A stretch of 64,000 bases of DNA, from the NCBI RefSeq assembly GCF_023278565.1, contig NC_064672.1, positions 3,720,001 through 3,784,000 on the forward strand, in the 5' to 3' direction. The notes beneath the pieces are model-generated. The model was given only the letters and a program-made list of their open reading frames with translations. It was not told the DNA's origin and did not search any database. Origin of the DNA: Colletotrichum lupini. Taxonomy: Eukaryota; Ascomycota; Sordariomycetes; Glomerellales; Glomerellaceae. Both the position numbers and the translations under genes were made by a program. Shown in pieces: positions 1 to 12,341 of this stretch (its first letter is position 1; the number at the start of each line of letters is the position of its first letter).

Positions 1-1451
1 ACCCGCCAAGCCTGGAGTAAAGTACAGCAGCTGTACGCCAGACTGGTCCGCCGACCAAAGCTTCACCATTGTGAAGTAGATGTTGCAAAAGTACAGTACA
101 GAGTACATGGCCATGCCCGTCGCGAAAGAGGTGTAGAACAAGAGGCCGATATCCCTGTTACGAACCAACTCCCAGGGAATCATGGCCTTTTGCCACGGGA
201 AGCGACGGGCCAGTGCCTTGCCTGGGGACATGTGGTACTCCCAGACGATGAACAGGATGCTGATCACAACGCCCAGGATGAGCGTCACAAGAACGGCGGG
301 GCTAGTCCACGAGTATGTGGCACCGGCCCACGTCAAGCCGAGGACCAGGAGACCGAAGCCAAAGAGGAAGAGAAGCTGGCCTCCGATGTCGATTGTCTGC
401 AGACGCTTTTTGAAGGTTGTTCGTCGGCCCGTCTCGGTCGTCTCGTCGAGCTGGGAAATGGGTTGCGGCCCGAGGAGTTCGGAACGCAGGACGAAGTAGA
501 GGATGAACATGCTGACGAAGGCGATGGGCAGGTTGATGCCGAAGCACCATCGCCAAGAAGAACCGCTCGTGATGTATCCTGGCCGTCTGTTAGTCTTCAT
601 ACCTCAATGACAATACAGTGTCTGGAGTGGCTCACCTCCCAGGACAGGGCCCAGACCCCATCCCAACACACCTCCCAAGAAGGAGAAGATTGCCCAGTTC
701 TTGGCGTTCTCGCGCAGGGTCACCTTGTCGGCGATGACGATGCGGACGAGGACATTGAGGCCAGCACACGCCAGGCCTTGGAAGCCGCGGCCGAGCAGGA
801 GGACGGGGAAGGCATCTGTCGGGGCGCCGGTACACAGCGCGCTGCCAATGAGCATCAGCACCAAACAGGTCTGTATCGAGACGTGTCGTCCAAAGATGTC
901 GGCGATCTGGCCCCAGAATGGGATGAAAGCGGCCGATGTGAGGTTGAAGGCTGCGATGATCCAGTTGAGTTGGCGAGTCTCGTCTGCGCGATTGTTAGAC
1001 ATGTAAGGGGTGGTGAAGATGGGCATATGGAGTCAGGGGCTTACGGAAGTCGGCTGCAATCCAAGGCAAGGCACTGGCGACCTTTTGGATCTTGTCAGCT
1101 GTGTTACATGTTTCGCGGCTCTAACGAGGTCAGACTTACGATTGTCACGTCCAAGGCTTGGACTACAAAGGGGAGTACTAGGCCAGCAAAGATCTTGACT
1201 CTGTACTTGAGCTGGGCCTTGCGCTCAGACTTGCATGTTGGGCAGGGCCCAGAGGCCGGATCGAATTGGTGACCGCAAGTCGGTGTACTCGAAGTTCTTT
1301 CTAAGGGGGTTTGGTTGTTCTTGTCCTGGTAGGTTATGTTCTCACTTGTTGATCCTTCTGTTGCTGTTGACTCTGTGGCTGGTGTCGTTTGCGTTTTGCC
1401 CGAACCCTTCATGGCCCGGTAGGCCTTCTTCCCCAAGTAGATGAAAACCAT
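1..1451 (-). CDS. MFS transporter, DHA2-like drug/toxin efflux family (partial, 5' part)
   Basis: Exons read on the minus strand: 1451-1140, 1081-1045, 983-636 and 578-1, joined across GT..AG introns of 58, 61 and 57 nt; frame stays open to the window edge, so the C-terminal half is missing. The N-terminus is hydrophilic and carries Cys59, His61, Cys70 and Cys73, a feature I associate with some fungal MFS transporters. It is followed by TM1 (LVLPFVVQALDVTIVASALP), the family-typical link IAADF, a QLNWIIAAFNL helix, the loop GQIADIFGRH (motif A-like, residues D and GR present), and further membrane helices including LGGVLGWGLGPVLGGYI (motif C-like Gly/Pro pattern). Established role of the family: proton-driven export of drugs, toxins or small metabolites at the plasma membrane. 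The substrate cannot be read from sequence. Start chosen because it is the first ATG and gives the usual N-terminus MVFIYLGKKAYR. No cluster genes lie next to it inside the window. Confidence 0.88.
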
Positions 1452-4007
1452 GTCGAAGTTGCCTCTCAGGGGTAAGACGGGTTGTTGATGTCTCTTTCGG
1501 TGGAGGAGTCGTCGTCTAATGCTGCTTGTCTGAGTGTGTACTCTTGTAGTTGTTATGATGGTGTCTGGTAGATTCGAAGTCGATGAGTCAGGGGTATGAA
1601 TAAAATGCTTGGTTGAATATCGACTCTACATAAACTTGATTGGGGGGGGCGGAGGTGTGTTATAACTTCTCGCCAGCGACAGTCTACTTGACACCCAGAT
1701 ACATCATGGGTAGTTCACTCTGAGACAGGGGTTAATACAGAATAACCAGACCGGAATGGGCTTCCGTGGAGGCTGGGTCAGACGAACCCTCAATCCGTTT
1801 AGACGAGTGCGAATGCAGACAGCGATGGAGGCAGCCCGTGGATCTTCTCAAAACGCTCGCCGAGATGTTCTCTCTTCCGCAGCAAAAGTAGTACAGAGAT
1901 AGACGAAACTTGGGCTTCATGGCCCACAAATCACCTGCAGGGAACGAAAGCAGGTAGACGCCAAATGCATAGCCCATAGAAGACGACGACGACGACGATG
2001 ACCAGGTATCTAAGCACCTATGGTAGTCGATGATTGGCGCTTTTGCGATCATACTGATGGAATGGGGTGTGGCTCATCGTTCCCGTTGTACGCGCATGAG
2101 ACTAAGGAGTAAGGGACCATCAGGAACCTTGGAAGACCAAGGTACCTTAAGGTAGACCATTCGCGGTTGCCGGGCGTCGTTGGAAGATGGCAGACAGCGG
2201 CAGGCCGGGAGTAGAGGACAAGCTCTTGCCAAGGCGGGCCAAGGCAGCCCTACCTATACCTTATCGATGCGACCGGGCCAATCGATAAGGTGTTTACAGC
2301 ATACACGTATCCACAAGAGGGAAAGCCAAGAATTAGGCGAGTGCGAGGGTTGTGGAGATGGTTCCGATCCTTTGGATCTCTCTCTGGATCACCTTTACGA
2401 ATTTCTACTTCTTCCCACCCATCCAAGCCCCACGACACACACACTCAGCTCGTGGATTCAACCAAATCGCGACTAGTCGCATTTATGATGCATGGGAGGG
2501 AAGAAAAAACAATGAGACACCTGCAGGATGTCATCCTCAGCCATTCCCGCTCGTTAGGCACGTAGTACGGATTGACCATAACCAACTTATCCGCACGGTC
2601 GGATACCTAACCATCGTGCCGCTCGAATCGAATTCCCAAAAGGGATAGAAACACCCTAAACGGACTGCGCCTGTCAGCACCAAAGGCCTTATGCGCCTCG
2701 CATCGTAGTCATTCGGAAGTCGGCACGAGAATGCCACGACGGAGACCTCTAAACTTTACCAAGTGTCGAATGGATATCCTCTTTGAGACCTTCGTTGGAT
2801 GCATCAAAAACATTCACCACGAGTCTGCTTCTGAAAGCCACATTGGATGGCATCAAATAATTATTACTTGGCGACCGGATGGCGCCGTATTGGCAAATGC
2901 TTGTTGCGCTGAGTGTCAGCCCGTCATACGGAGTATCCTTGACGCCGATCCGCATTCCATACTTGTTTCCCTCAGATTGGACGAACTGACTGATACCTAC
3001 GGTCGGTGCAACACGGACCCATGCCGGCTGACACTTTGAGGCAACGGCCAACCTCGACCTGATTATCGGGGTAGTGGAGCAACTTCAACCTCGTGCCTAA
3101 TTTCCGGCTGATTGAGCGACTCCCCAAACCATCAGCCAAGTGGACCCCGTAATCAGTCTTCTCGAAAGTTTCCATCCATGTCAACTTCTTCTTTCGTTCC
3201 AAGTAGTGTAGCAAAACCTTCGGCCTATTTCTCGCGAGTCGCCGGCGGGGGCGGGCGGCGGCAGAAACGGCACCGGGCACGAAGCACGAGGCTCGAGGCA
3301 CGGGGCAGCAGGCGGGCACGAATCAGAAAGTCAATGCCATGCCACTGCCACGCGCAGTTCGTCTGGAGTCGGTGTGGTCAGCCTGGTCAGTCTGATTACT
3401 TTTGCTTCGCCATAAGCTTAACCCCCTCGAGAACTAAGACGAGGCCCACTGAACACGCACACGAAGCTTTTTTACATTTGTTCACTTCCCAGAATGCCGG
3501 GACGCCGTGTGTCTGATGCGCCTTGCGATATGCCTTTTCTGCCTTTCTTTGGGGTTCAATAACGGACAATTAGGGATCAAACTGAATCTGTTTGCTAATA
3601 CCTTAAAGCAAACTCCACAGACCAGAGCCCATTAGGAAGATTGTTGTTACGTACGCGTGACGGTGGGATGAATGACATGATTGTTGTACGTCTTCTCAGT
3701 TTCTATCTAGTGGCCTCCTGGCTTGGGTCATTTGGGTCGCCAAACATCACAGTCTCTTCACTCTTGCTTCATGCGGCGGGAACTCGACTCTTTCAACTTA
3801 TTATGCACATTGTGGTATTATTATTTACATCGCAGTATGAGTCATCTGCTTTGACAGCCCTACGTGAGCCTCCTCTCCACCCCAAATTCACCTAGATCGA
3901 CAAAACCAGGCGAGCCCACTTCCATTGCGACCGCCTCTTTCGTGCGCATATGAATGACGACGGCAATGGATTAAAAGTAACAGACTTAGGCCAACCACCC
4001 TCTGGAT
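1452..4007. other. Intergenic spacer, no supported gene
   Basis: About 2.5 kb holding the MFS 5' flank and the 3' flank of the small secreted protein gene. Open frames here are short and lack signal peptide, domain or splice logic. Visible items: a (GAC)n run at 1981-1997, the palindrome AAGGTACCTT at 2139-2148 directly followed by a second inverted GGTA element, and one TACGGAGTA motif at 2927-2935. Confidence 0.6.
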
Positions 4008-4509
4008 CTATGCCAGGGTGTACCAGTTGGGAAGGGGGTCCTTCTTGTCCCAGAACCTGATTGTGACATCGCAGTTCTTGTAAACCGCGAAGCACTCGTT
4101 GGCACCACCAAAGGACGTGGGAAGAAGGACCCAGTACGCCCTGTCGTAGTTGCCAAGGTTGAAGTTGTACGTCAGGTCGACAAATTCAGAGTTGCTGGCT
4201 CACTAGTTAGCAAAGCAAACACCACCAATCACCTCCACCTGAGATGATGGAGAGAGAGACTCACCCCGGGACGGAGTTGACCATGGACTGGAACTTTGCG
4301 TTCATGACACCACCGTGGAAGCCGTCCACGTAGTATGTCGAGCCGACGCTGGTAGGTAGCTTGTGGCCCAAGTGGTGCTTGGCCTTGCCGCAGTTCACGC
4401 TGGTGATGATGTCGCACTGGACCGCCGCATTGCACATGTCAGCCAGTCCGAGGACGAGAACCAGCGCAGAGGCGACCTTGGAAGGTGCGAGAAGCGACAG
4501 GGAAACCAT
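4008..4509 (-). CDS. Small secreted cysteine-containing protein (candidate effector)
   Basis: Two exons, 4509-4265 and 4194-4008, 143 codons plus TAG; the 70-nt intron starts GTGAGT and ends CCAG, and only this acceptor keeps a single frame to the stop. Residues 1 to about 28 form a signal peptide (MVSLSLLAP.., hydrophobic core ALVLVLGLA, small residues at the CNA-A cut region). The mature part is about 115 aa with Cys in VQCD, VNCGK, NECF and KNCD, thus four likely paired cysteines, plus several aromatic residues (YYVDG, YDRAYW, RFW, NWYTLA at the C-terminus). No catalytic or known domain recognised; size, secretion and paired Cys match the general description of fungal small secreted proteins, which include effectors and surface proteins. 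It is transcribed away from the secreted 346-aa gene at 6051. The assignment as a gene is firm; the effector role is inference. Confidence 0.75.
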
Positions 4510-6050
4510 TTTTGAGATTCGTGAGAGAAGGTAGTTGTTGACTAAAGAGTGTAGGTCAAAAGAATATGTGATTGAAATAGAGGTGATGGTGTGACACTGG
4601 GGGTTGTCTTGGCGAGATCCGGACCTGTGGTATATTTGTTTTTTTATTTGTTTTTTTTTTATTCTGCCTTTGCTGGTTGCTCGGGCGGTTCTCAATATCG
4701 ATTACACAGTATTAATACACAGTATCAATGGATACTCCCACTATCTCGATAGACTATTTTTTTTATTTTAGATTTTCCAACTTTTCAACTTTCCCTCCTG
4801 CAAAGTTCACAACCACGGATCATTGACGGCGATATTGGGCGCCCGACGCCACCACCTTGTGAGCCTGCGCCCACTTGGCTGAGTTTGCCGCCCTCCAGGT
4901 GACAGCAGCTCACAATGGTGTGGCATCGGAGATGCCCTCGTCGCCGTCGTTAAGAATGATGCCGACCTCACTGATGTACGCTTTCAACTTCGACTCGCAC
5001 ACACACACACACATTCGTTACCTCGTTTCCTTTGTCGAAATCGAAAAACGCTTCCCTCGCCGTCTGTCGCTGTCGCCCTGTCGCTGTCGCCCTGTCGCTG
5101 TCGCCCTGTCGCTGTCGCATTTCAATATTCTCGGCCTCCGGTTCGAAAATAACGATACAGCGATTGGGCAACGGCTCCGAGGCACCATATCTCGGGAAAT
5201 GTCATTATCTCACATAATCTCCATGACTTAGTCTAGTCTTTGTTCGATATTGGTGCACTTTACGTGCTGATATTATTTCTCGTTGAAACTCAACTAGTCT
5301 TTCGACAGTCTGACTCGAGCAAACCCGAGCAACGGTCAGCAACATTGAGCAGAATCAAAGCCATATGGTGCAAGAAGAAGGGCAGATCGGAATACACGTG
5401 CCAGAACCCTGGTGAAGTTTGATGGTTTTCTAGTCTAGAAGCTCAAGCTAGCATGATAAGTTAATATAGGTGCGAGTCAGTGTTTGGACCAACATCGTAA
5501 TTATACGAACTTGTCAGAGCTTCTGTCTGAGCTTCTAGAAACTCTAAACATGCTTGCGGGAAATAGACCGCTGGTTCAACCATTCAAGTTGGTATGTGCT
5601 CGCGCGATCCTCACTTTTCTCATTTCAACACGGTCAGGTGCGCAGCGTGCTAGCAGCGAAAATCCAAACTCAATTCCGAGTCAGAGCAACTCATGTGAGG
5701 GCATCCGTTAATCTTTGTTATCTGGACTCCAGTACAGACTCATGTTTCGACGGCAGGCAAGTTCCGAGAGCGAAAGTGCGGGCGAAGTGGGATGGATAGG
5801 GAGGTTGAGGAGGTTGAGGGGGTGAGGAGGGTCCACGATGATGGAGAGGGGAATTGAAGCTTCGTGAAAAAAGATATAATAAACGACAGAGCTTCATGCT
5901 TAACGACTAGATTTTCTGCCAAGCATCGCTCACTCCGGTTCGCTCTCTCCGCATTCTTCTTTCCAAGTCTCCTTACACAGACCAAGCTCAATCCTTCCAA
6001 GCCACACCTTCTTTTTCACCTAATCAGAAAATCTGTTTAAGCTTCTAAAC
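4510..6050. promoter_or_regulatory. Divergent promoter region between two secreted-protein genes
   Basis: 1.5 kb between the start codons of two oppositely oriented secreted-protein genes, so it must contain both promoters. It holds T-rich stretches just upstream of the minus-strand gene (about 4635-4660 and 4757-4775), a (CA)7 run at 4998-5011 and a 14-bp tandem repeat at 5064-5118. I see no coding region. No specific transcription-factor site is claimed. Confidence 0.5.
5064..5118. repeat. 14-bp tandem repeat, about 3.9 copies
   Basis: The unit CTGTCGCTGTCGCC is repeated three times exactly and a fourth time lacking the last base. Each unit is itself built from CTGTCG hexamers. The period is not a multiple of three and both flanks are non-coding, so this is a minisatellite rather than a protein repeat. 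It sits about 930-990 bp upstream of the secreted gene at 6051. Confidence 0.9.
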
Positions 6051-7410
6051 ATGCTTCGTTTACTCTCTGTGGCAATGGCCCTCGGCCAGGTCCAAGCTGG
6101 TGTGGTCTCCCGCCTGGAGTCGTCCTCGTCCCTGGAGGGCATGTCATCCCTGCTCGAGAGGGATGCGGCCGACCTGCCGACCTACAAGCCCGAAGAGGCG
6201 TTCGACTACAACAAGTGGACGCCCGACTCGGCCCTCTACGAGGGACTCCCCATGATGGACAAGCAGGTCGAGATCGACGGCAAGCAGTTGACCTACCAGG
6301 ACTTCAACATCTCTGCCCTCACCACGGATCAGTTCAAGGCGCACTACATGAGCCTCCCCGAGTACTTTGACTCCAAGGGCAACTTCATCCCCACGGATGA
6401 GGAAGTCAAGGCTTACCAGTGCGTGATCCCCCTTCTACTGCTCATCATAGGGCATCATACGATGGTTGGAATTGTTTCCCACTAACACTTGCAACCATAG
6501 AGCAACCATGGTTGCTCTCGCCAGCAACCCCGACTCGGAAGTCCACGTACCCGCCAGCCATGTCAGCAAGAGAGCCTTCCCCGATATGTGCTTCTACGAC
6601 GACAGGCTGCGATGCTCCAGCAGCTGCACAAACTACGTTCACCGCGGTGTGAGACAGTCGTTCAACAACAACGTCTACGGATACTACCACTACGTCTCGG
6701 ACCCCCAGTGTGGTGTCGGCTCTATCAGCAAGACTGTCTCCGTCACTCACACCTCCGCCGTCACCCTTGGAGGCTCCATTGGTATTCCCGGAGTAAGTTC
6801 TTCCCCTCCCCTCCGAAAGAGAGGCCTTGTACCCACAAGGGGTTTCCGCCATTATATCGAAAGCTTGTGAAATTAACCCAGGGATTCTAGTTCGGCGGTA
6901 AGAACATTTGGACCAAGGCCGTCTCTACCTTCCTGAGCACTTTTGGCCTCAGCATCAGCAAATCTCCCGACAGGTCAGTTGCACCCACAAATCTCCCCTA
7001 GATTCTGAACCTGTTACTGACATACTTCCAACAGTGTCACCACCGGTATCAGCTACTCTGGCACCTGCGGCGCCTTCAACGTCTGCTTCCTCTGGGAGAG
7101 ACCTCACTTCAGCGTCGACAAGGGCGTCATCGTCGTAAGTAAAATTCCCTTTGGTATCTATCGCGAGAGAGAGAGAGAGAGCTGTTTCTGACAAAAGAAC
7201 CAAAAAAAACAGACCCAGTACATCGATGCCAACTCCAAGAGAGCCTGCCAGGCCCCCACCGTCACCCCTTACGAGGTCCACGCCGTCCACACCGACAAGG
7301 ACGCCGGCGGTGCCAGCGCCCACGGACTGTGCTACTCCATGGCCTACCACGGATGCGGTGGCCGTCCTACCGCTTCCAACCAGATGATTCGCTGCCCTAA
7401 CAACTACTAA
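6051..7410 (+). CDS. Secreted protein of unknown function, 346 aa
   Basis: Five exons: 6051-6418, 6501-6792, 6891-6973, 7035-7134, 7213-7410; all four introns are GT..AG and all phases agree, ending NNY-TAA. An N-terminal signal peptide is clear (MLRLLSVAMALGQVQAG). A 120-residue N-terminal part with DYNKW, YEGLPMMD and LPEYFDSKGNF looks like a propeptide or separate domain; the junction ASHVSKRAFPDMCFYDD contains a Lys-Arg that could be a Kex2 site (inference). The C-terminal part has about ten cysteines (MCFYDD, RCSSSC, DPQCGVG, SGTCGAFNVCF, RACQ, GLCYSM, YHGCGG, IRCPNN) and Gly-rich strands (SAVTLGGSIGIPGFGG). I do not recognise the family; the Ser/Thr- and Gly-rich beta-strand pattern could fit a beta-structured surface or host-interacting protein, which is a guess. 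Intron 4 contains a (GA)n run near 7166-7181. Divergent from the small secreted protein at 4008-4509. Confidence 0.85.
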
Positions 7411-10400
7411 ATTTTGGGTAATACCAAACCGATACAGCTGGGGTGGTGGCGGTGGTGTGATAGCTGCTCTGTCCTCGGGAGTCTGCGCTGACCGTGAGCG
7501 AGATACTTTTGAGTCTCCGGTAGCCTGTTATGCGCTCCCTTAATATGAGATTCAGGCAGAGCGTGGGTTACGAATTGAGCCTCATGACGGACTTGGGGTT
7601 TTGTATATGCTTATGGTACATATGGGAGAGACACCGTAGTATCGGGAATATGCGGTGGAAATGGAGGCTGGTTTTCAGTTCAGTATTTAGGATTCCAACA
7701 CTTAGATATAGTTGACATAATAATCTACCTCGTGTATGATTTCCAATCTGACAGAGGCGCCTGATTGATGACTGCTGAATAGACTTGGATATTTGCTATG
7801 AGTTGAGAGACTGTATCACGTAGACGGCATTTGTGAGTAAAATCGAAATTTGCGAGCCACAAATACATCGAGAAACGTGCCACCGACTGATAATAGAGGG
7901 CATTCGAAGGAGACCAACCTCATTACTTGTCTCTCGTTCATCGGCGCTGTTCCGGGTGCAAGCTGGGGAATGGAAATTACATAGCAAATGAGATTGTGCT
8001 TATGAGAAGCAAGAGCGGTACAAATACAGGGAGGATCGGCAATCAAAATGAGAAATGGATCTTATTCCTTGAGTGAGAGACTTACTCGTTGCGTCGTTGC
8101 CGAAGTCCCGAACCGTCATGTCATGTAAGTTGAAGTGGGGCCGGTTCTGTTCCGGAGCCGAAAGGCCGGCAACTCGGTGGCGTGAAACGCATATATAGAG
8201 AGACCGCCGAAAGTCGCCCAGCTTGTGGCCAAACGAGCAATCGAAGCTTGGCCCTGCAATTGAGGCGACAACAGAACCGCGTTGTCTATCTGCGTTGTTC
8301 CATATTGCAGAATAAGAGACGTGAGCATCATATTCCAAATACACACTAAAGATCCCAGTCATTCGGCTTCACAGTAGGTACGAAAGTGGATGTGGATGAG
8401 AGCTGTCATCAGACATCAGGCAACTTGGCGCAGAGCTGAATGCCAGATGCAGATGGCGGGGAAAAAGAAGCACTGGATGCTGTGTCACCAGCACCCGACC
8501 TCACGGCAGCTCCCCCCACAGGCGAAGGGTTCCGCAGCCCCGGAATTTTCTCGGTAAGGTCCTGTCTTCATCATGGAAGGGCAGGTTGACCGGACCAACC
8601 AGACGAGAGGGAAATGATGTTCCTTTGCGTGTCAGCTGGCGGCGGTGGCAGGTTCCCCAGGGCACTTCGGGCGCAAGCTGCAGGTGACCCGGACAGGCGG
8701 CAAGTGGGCGACAAAATCGCTTGCCGCTCTATCGGTACCCTCCCTAGCTCGTTTCCTATTGTTTCTGCTTCTTCTATCCCTCTTCCTACTCATCCTTTGA
8801 AGAATATTCTCTAATGAATATACAAAAGTCAAGACTAATAGCAGAAATGATAAAAAGAGCGAGACCAAGAACAAGAACATTAGGCATAATAAGCAAGTAA
8901 GTAGGCGTTACAATCTTGTTGACTTCCTATTTTGTCACCCACTTGGACGGTTTGCTTCCTTCCCACTGTGGAGCGTTCACCAAGGTACCTTGGTACTCAC
9001 CTCACAGTGGGGCGGCTGCTTGCGGTCCTGCGGTCCTGCCAGATGGGTGCTGGTCCAATTTGGGAAACCCAACCAACCCCGCCAGCGTCCCACGTCTTCC
9101 AACGTCCTTTGATCCGAACAGCAGACAGGCGAGAGGAGGAGATTTGATTTACCATCGGCAATCTAGAGGTCAACCACAAAGTGGACTGGTTTGGTTCCAT
9201 TCTTTGGCTGGGTTGAGTCGGCCGGCGGCGTTCGGGTGGTTCGGTCCAGGCCGTTGATTTGTTAGCCACTTGCGTTTCCCCGACCGACGCCAGGCTGCTC
9301 TATTTTCTTCGTCCGATGCATCTTGGACTTTTGACGAGTTGTGTCTAACTAATTGATAGGTGTCCTCGGGAAGGTGGAAGAGTTTCGTGAAGGAGAGGGG
9401 TGCTGGAAGCTGCGCACTGGACAAACATGAGCCTGGCGACTGCGTCAATAACTGATGCCGTTAAACAGGATGATGATTTAAATGGAGTCTGCCGGCATCA
9501 ACTCGGAGGTCATATCTAGTAGACAGACCAGCGACTAGCCATGCTTCAGTGACAAGCAGCATCGTCATTGCTAGTGTCACCTGAGCGACTATTCTCCAAC
9601 ACGACCGTGAGGGGTTGTTCCTCATTCCCGGAGCAGATATAGCATGAACCAAAGTCGAGCATCATCATTGAACTTGCCCAACTCAACCCGGACTCTTGAA
9701 GAAGCGCCGAAATCTATTCTCGACGTTACGAACGACCACTGGGAGACCAGATTTGCTTCTTGTTGCTTCCCGACTCTCGAGCAGCGGGCCACTACCCAAA
9801 AGGACTGGCAACTCGGCGACGGAAGAAAACAAGACGAAAAGAAAACCCCCGCACGCCAAACAAACCAACCGGACCCCAACCGCCGCAAAGCGACCCCCAA
9901 GGTCCCGAGCCTGACAGACTTTCCGCTGGTCCTGATCGCCGCTATAGTTGCTTGGCTCGCAACTGGGCACATGTCAGTTAGTACACAGTAACTGGACTCA
10001 ACCCGCATCCACGATCCAGCAAGGTTACAGGTTTCAGACGCAGCAAGGTACGAATACAGGCTCCATCCAGTCTTTCTACCTCTGTGGCCATTCCTGCATC
10101 TTATTATCGTCGCCTAAGGGAAGAAAGAGGAGACGAAGCAAGTACCTTGGTACGGAGTATTCGTACATCTTCCTCGCTGGACCCTGGCGCTTTCTCCAAT
10201 TAATAACTCTAGGTCATCCCGCGGGGGGAACTGAAGTGGACGATTTGTTACCCACAATTCCCGGCTTCCCCTCTTTTCTCTCACCCTCTTCGGCTCCAGT
10301 TCTTCTCTTCGACCTCCACTCGTGGAATGCGACTGAGGCTATCTCTCGTGCTTCTCAACCTTGAACCGGCGCAACGTCGATGATCAACCTGAATACCGGC

Positions 10401-12341
10401 ATTCATACAGCTGCTCGGGTTTGTTGAAGAAGTCTACTCCAAAGCGGCTGGGTTATCAGTCTTCGACAACCCACTCATCCATCCACCCATCCAACTTCTT
10501 CATCTACCCTAGCCTCCGTGTCTCCCCGGCGTCTTTCACGAGCAAAACCCGCGCCAGCACAACCTTCGCACCGAATCAGTCAGCCGCCAAGCGCATTGGA
10601 GGTGTGTCGCAACTCACAACCCACACACACTCCCAATCCTTGTGGGCTGGGCTGGTCTTCCTGTACGGAGTACATACATACACCAAGGTCGCATTAAGCG
10701 CATGACAAACCGGTGCTTGATTCGTCCGTCCAACCAGAGCCGTCCATTGCCACGTTGTTGCGGTATTCCCCTTCGCCCGAAAGGCTCACTCACAATCACC
10801 AACGCCACGTCCACGACCCCGTGGGGTTCGCAGCCTGAACCGGCTCAGCCAAGCACTTTTCCCCAACCCCAAGTCTACGGATACCAAGACTCCAAGAGTA
10901 TTACAAGACAAATCATCTGCGACCTGCGCCTGCACCTGTCTGTGGGGCCTGACGTCGGATTTCCAGAAGCGCCCATCGCCTTCATTGCGTCACACACCCT
11001 TCACTAACTCACTCATCACTCACTCACTCACTCACTCACCCGGTCATCCTCTTACGCACCCGCACACGCGCACGCTCACACTCTCTTCTTTCCCTCCTTC
11101 CGCGCCGCCGCCTTCATCGTAGCCGACAACCCGCTCACTCCCAGTAACGTCGAGTAGCATCCCGGAACTAGTCCTCGCATTCTATTTCCTGCATCCCCGT
11201 CATCCTGCCTTGACTCCTCTTCACTTCTCGTGGTCAACCCAGCCCCTTACAGTAGTAGCCTGTGGATACTATTGACAATCCGATTGTTCGAAGTGTAACA
11301 AGGTGAGTGACAGGTGCCCATACTGACCTGTGCCTCTGTGTCTCTGCTTGTCCTCGTGCTAGACAGGTCCATCTGACGGATGCCTTCACCGAGGACGACC
11401 AGGCAGCATGTCTTGACCAAAGAGCCAGCCATCTCTAACTAAGCTATTGTACAGAAGTCAACTTCAACTTGACAAATCGTCAATCTCGCCCGCAATTTCT
11501 TCTCTGCTCCAACTACGTTCAACATCTTCATCTAAAAAGATAACCAGCGGCCGCAAACAGCTGGTTCGACTGCGCCGGTAGGTGACATTGCTTTTCTTTC
11601 CCCTGTCTTGCTTCGTCTTTTATCCATAAAGTCTCGGCAGATTACGAAACTGGCCGCACCCATATTATCATTTCGCATCGGGCCTGCGGAGCGAGTTTCA
11701 CAAGCCAAGCTCCCCTCTGCCTCCCAGGGCCTGACCCAGCCAGCGCGGATTTCCCGAAGTGCCAGTCCCCTCCCCGTTTCCTGTCTTCCGCCAGCCCAAT
11801 CAAGCGCTTGCTTCCGGCCTTGCGGTACGATGCCTCAAGACCTCTGTTCCACATGTGAAAGGACGTCCTGTTCCCTCGAGATGAGACCCCGGGACCCCAG
11901 AGTGAACTGGTATCTGGATGCCAGCCCCATCCTAGTCGTCTTTGTGGGGGGTTCCACTTGATCCCATCTCGTCTGTACTTCGTACCTATCTCATCCGCCT
12001 TACAGATGTGCCTCTTTCTCAGTATGCTAGTGCCTACCACCCTGACTTCACTTTGTCAGCCTCTCCCTCTCTCTTCCGAACTTCCTTAGGCCCGTCGATA
12101 TATCCCTAGTCCATTCCCCTTCCTGTAGCCGAGCTGTCTCCTCTTTTCTCTCTTCCCTCCCTCCCTATCTATTACACTATTCTCAGTCGTCCAGATGTTG
12201 TAGCATTGTCTGGTGTAATGCCACCTTTTTGCTTCCAAGACTGCCACTACTTCTACCGCACGGCGCTGCGCGGATTGAACATCAGCACCAACGTCTCGCC
12301 TCTCTACGCATAAAGAAAGGACCTACCTTCCGCTAACAACC
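7411..12341. other. Long spacer and probable leader of the carnitine acetyltransferase gene
   Basis: Almost 5 kb with no supported coding exon; open frames are short, overlap on both strands and lack domains. Visible items: the perfect 14-bp palindrome CCAAGGTACCTTGG at 8980-8993, TACGGAGTA at 10151-10159 and 10664-10672, and (TCAC)6 at 11016-11039. From about 11040 to 12341 the plus strand is pyrimidine-rich with short open frames, as expected for a long fungal 5' leader; a GTGAGT near 11303 could start a 5' UTR intron, but I cannot place its acceptor with confidence. Confidence 0.55.
11016..11039. repeat. (TCAC)6 microsatellite
   Basis: Six exact TCAC units in the upstream region of the carnitine acetyltransferase gene, embedded in a wider C/T/A-rich tract. 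Confidence 0.95.

Noticed and set aside
190..1272. 360-codon plus-strand open frame
   Set aside because: It is the antisense shadow of the MFS transporter exons, whose minus frame has transmembrane helices, family motifs and matching introns.
11016..11039. TCAC repeat considered as a regulatory array or CRISPR-like structure
   Set aside because: Plain tetranucleotide microsatellite; no spacers, and CRISPR arrays do not occur in nuclear fungal genomes.
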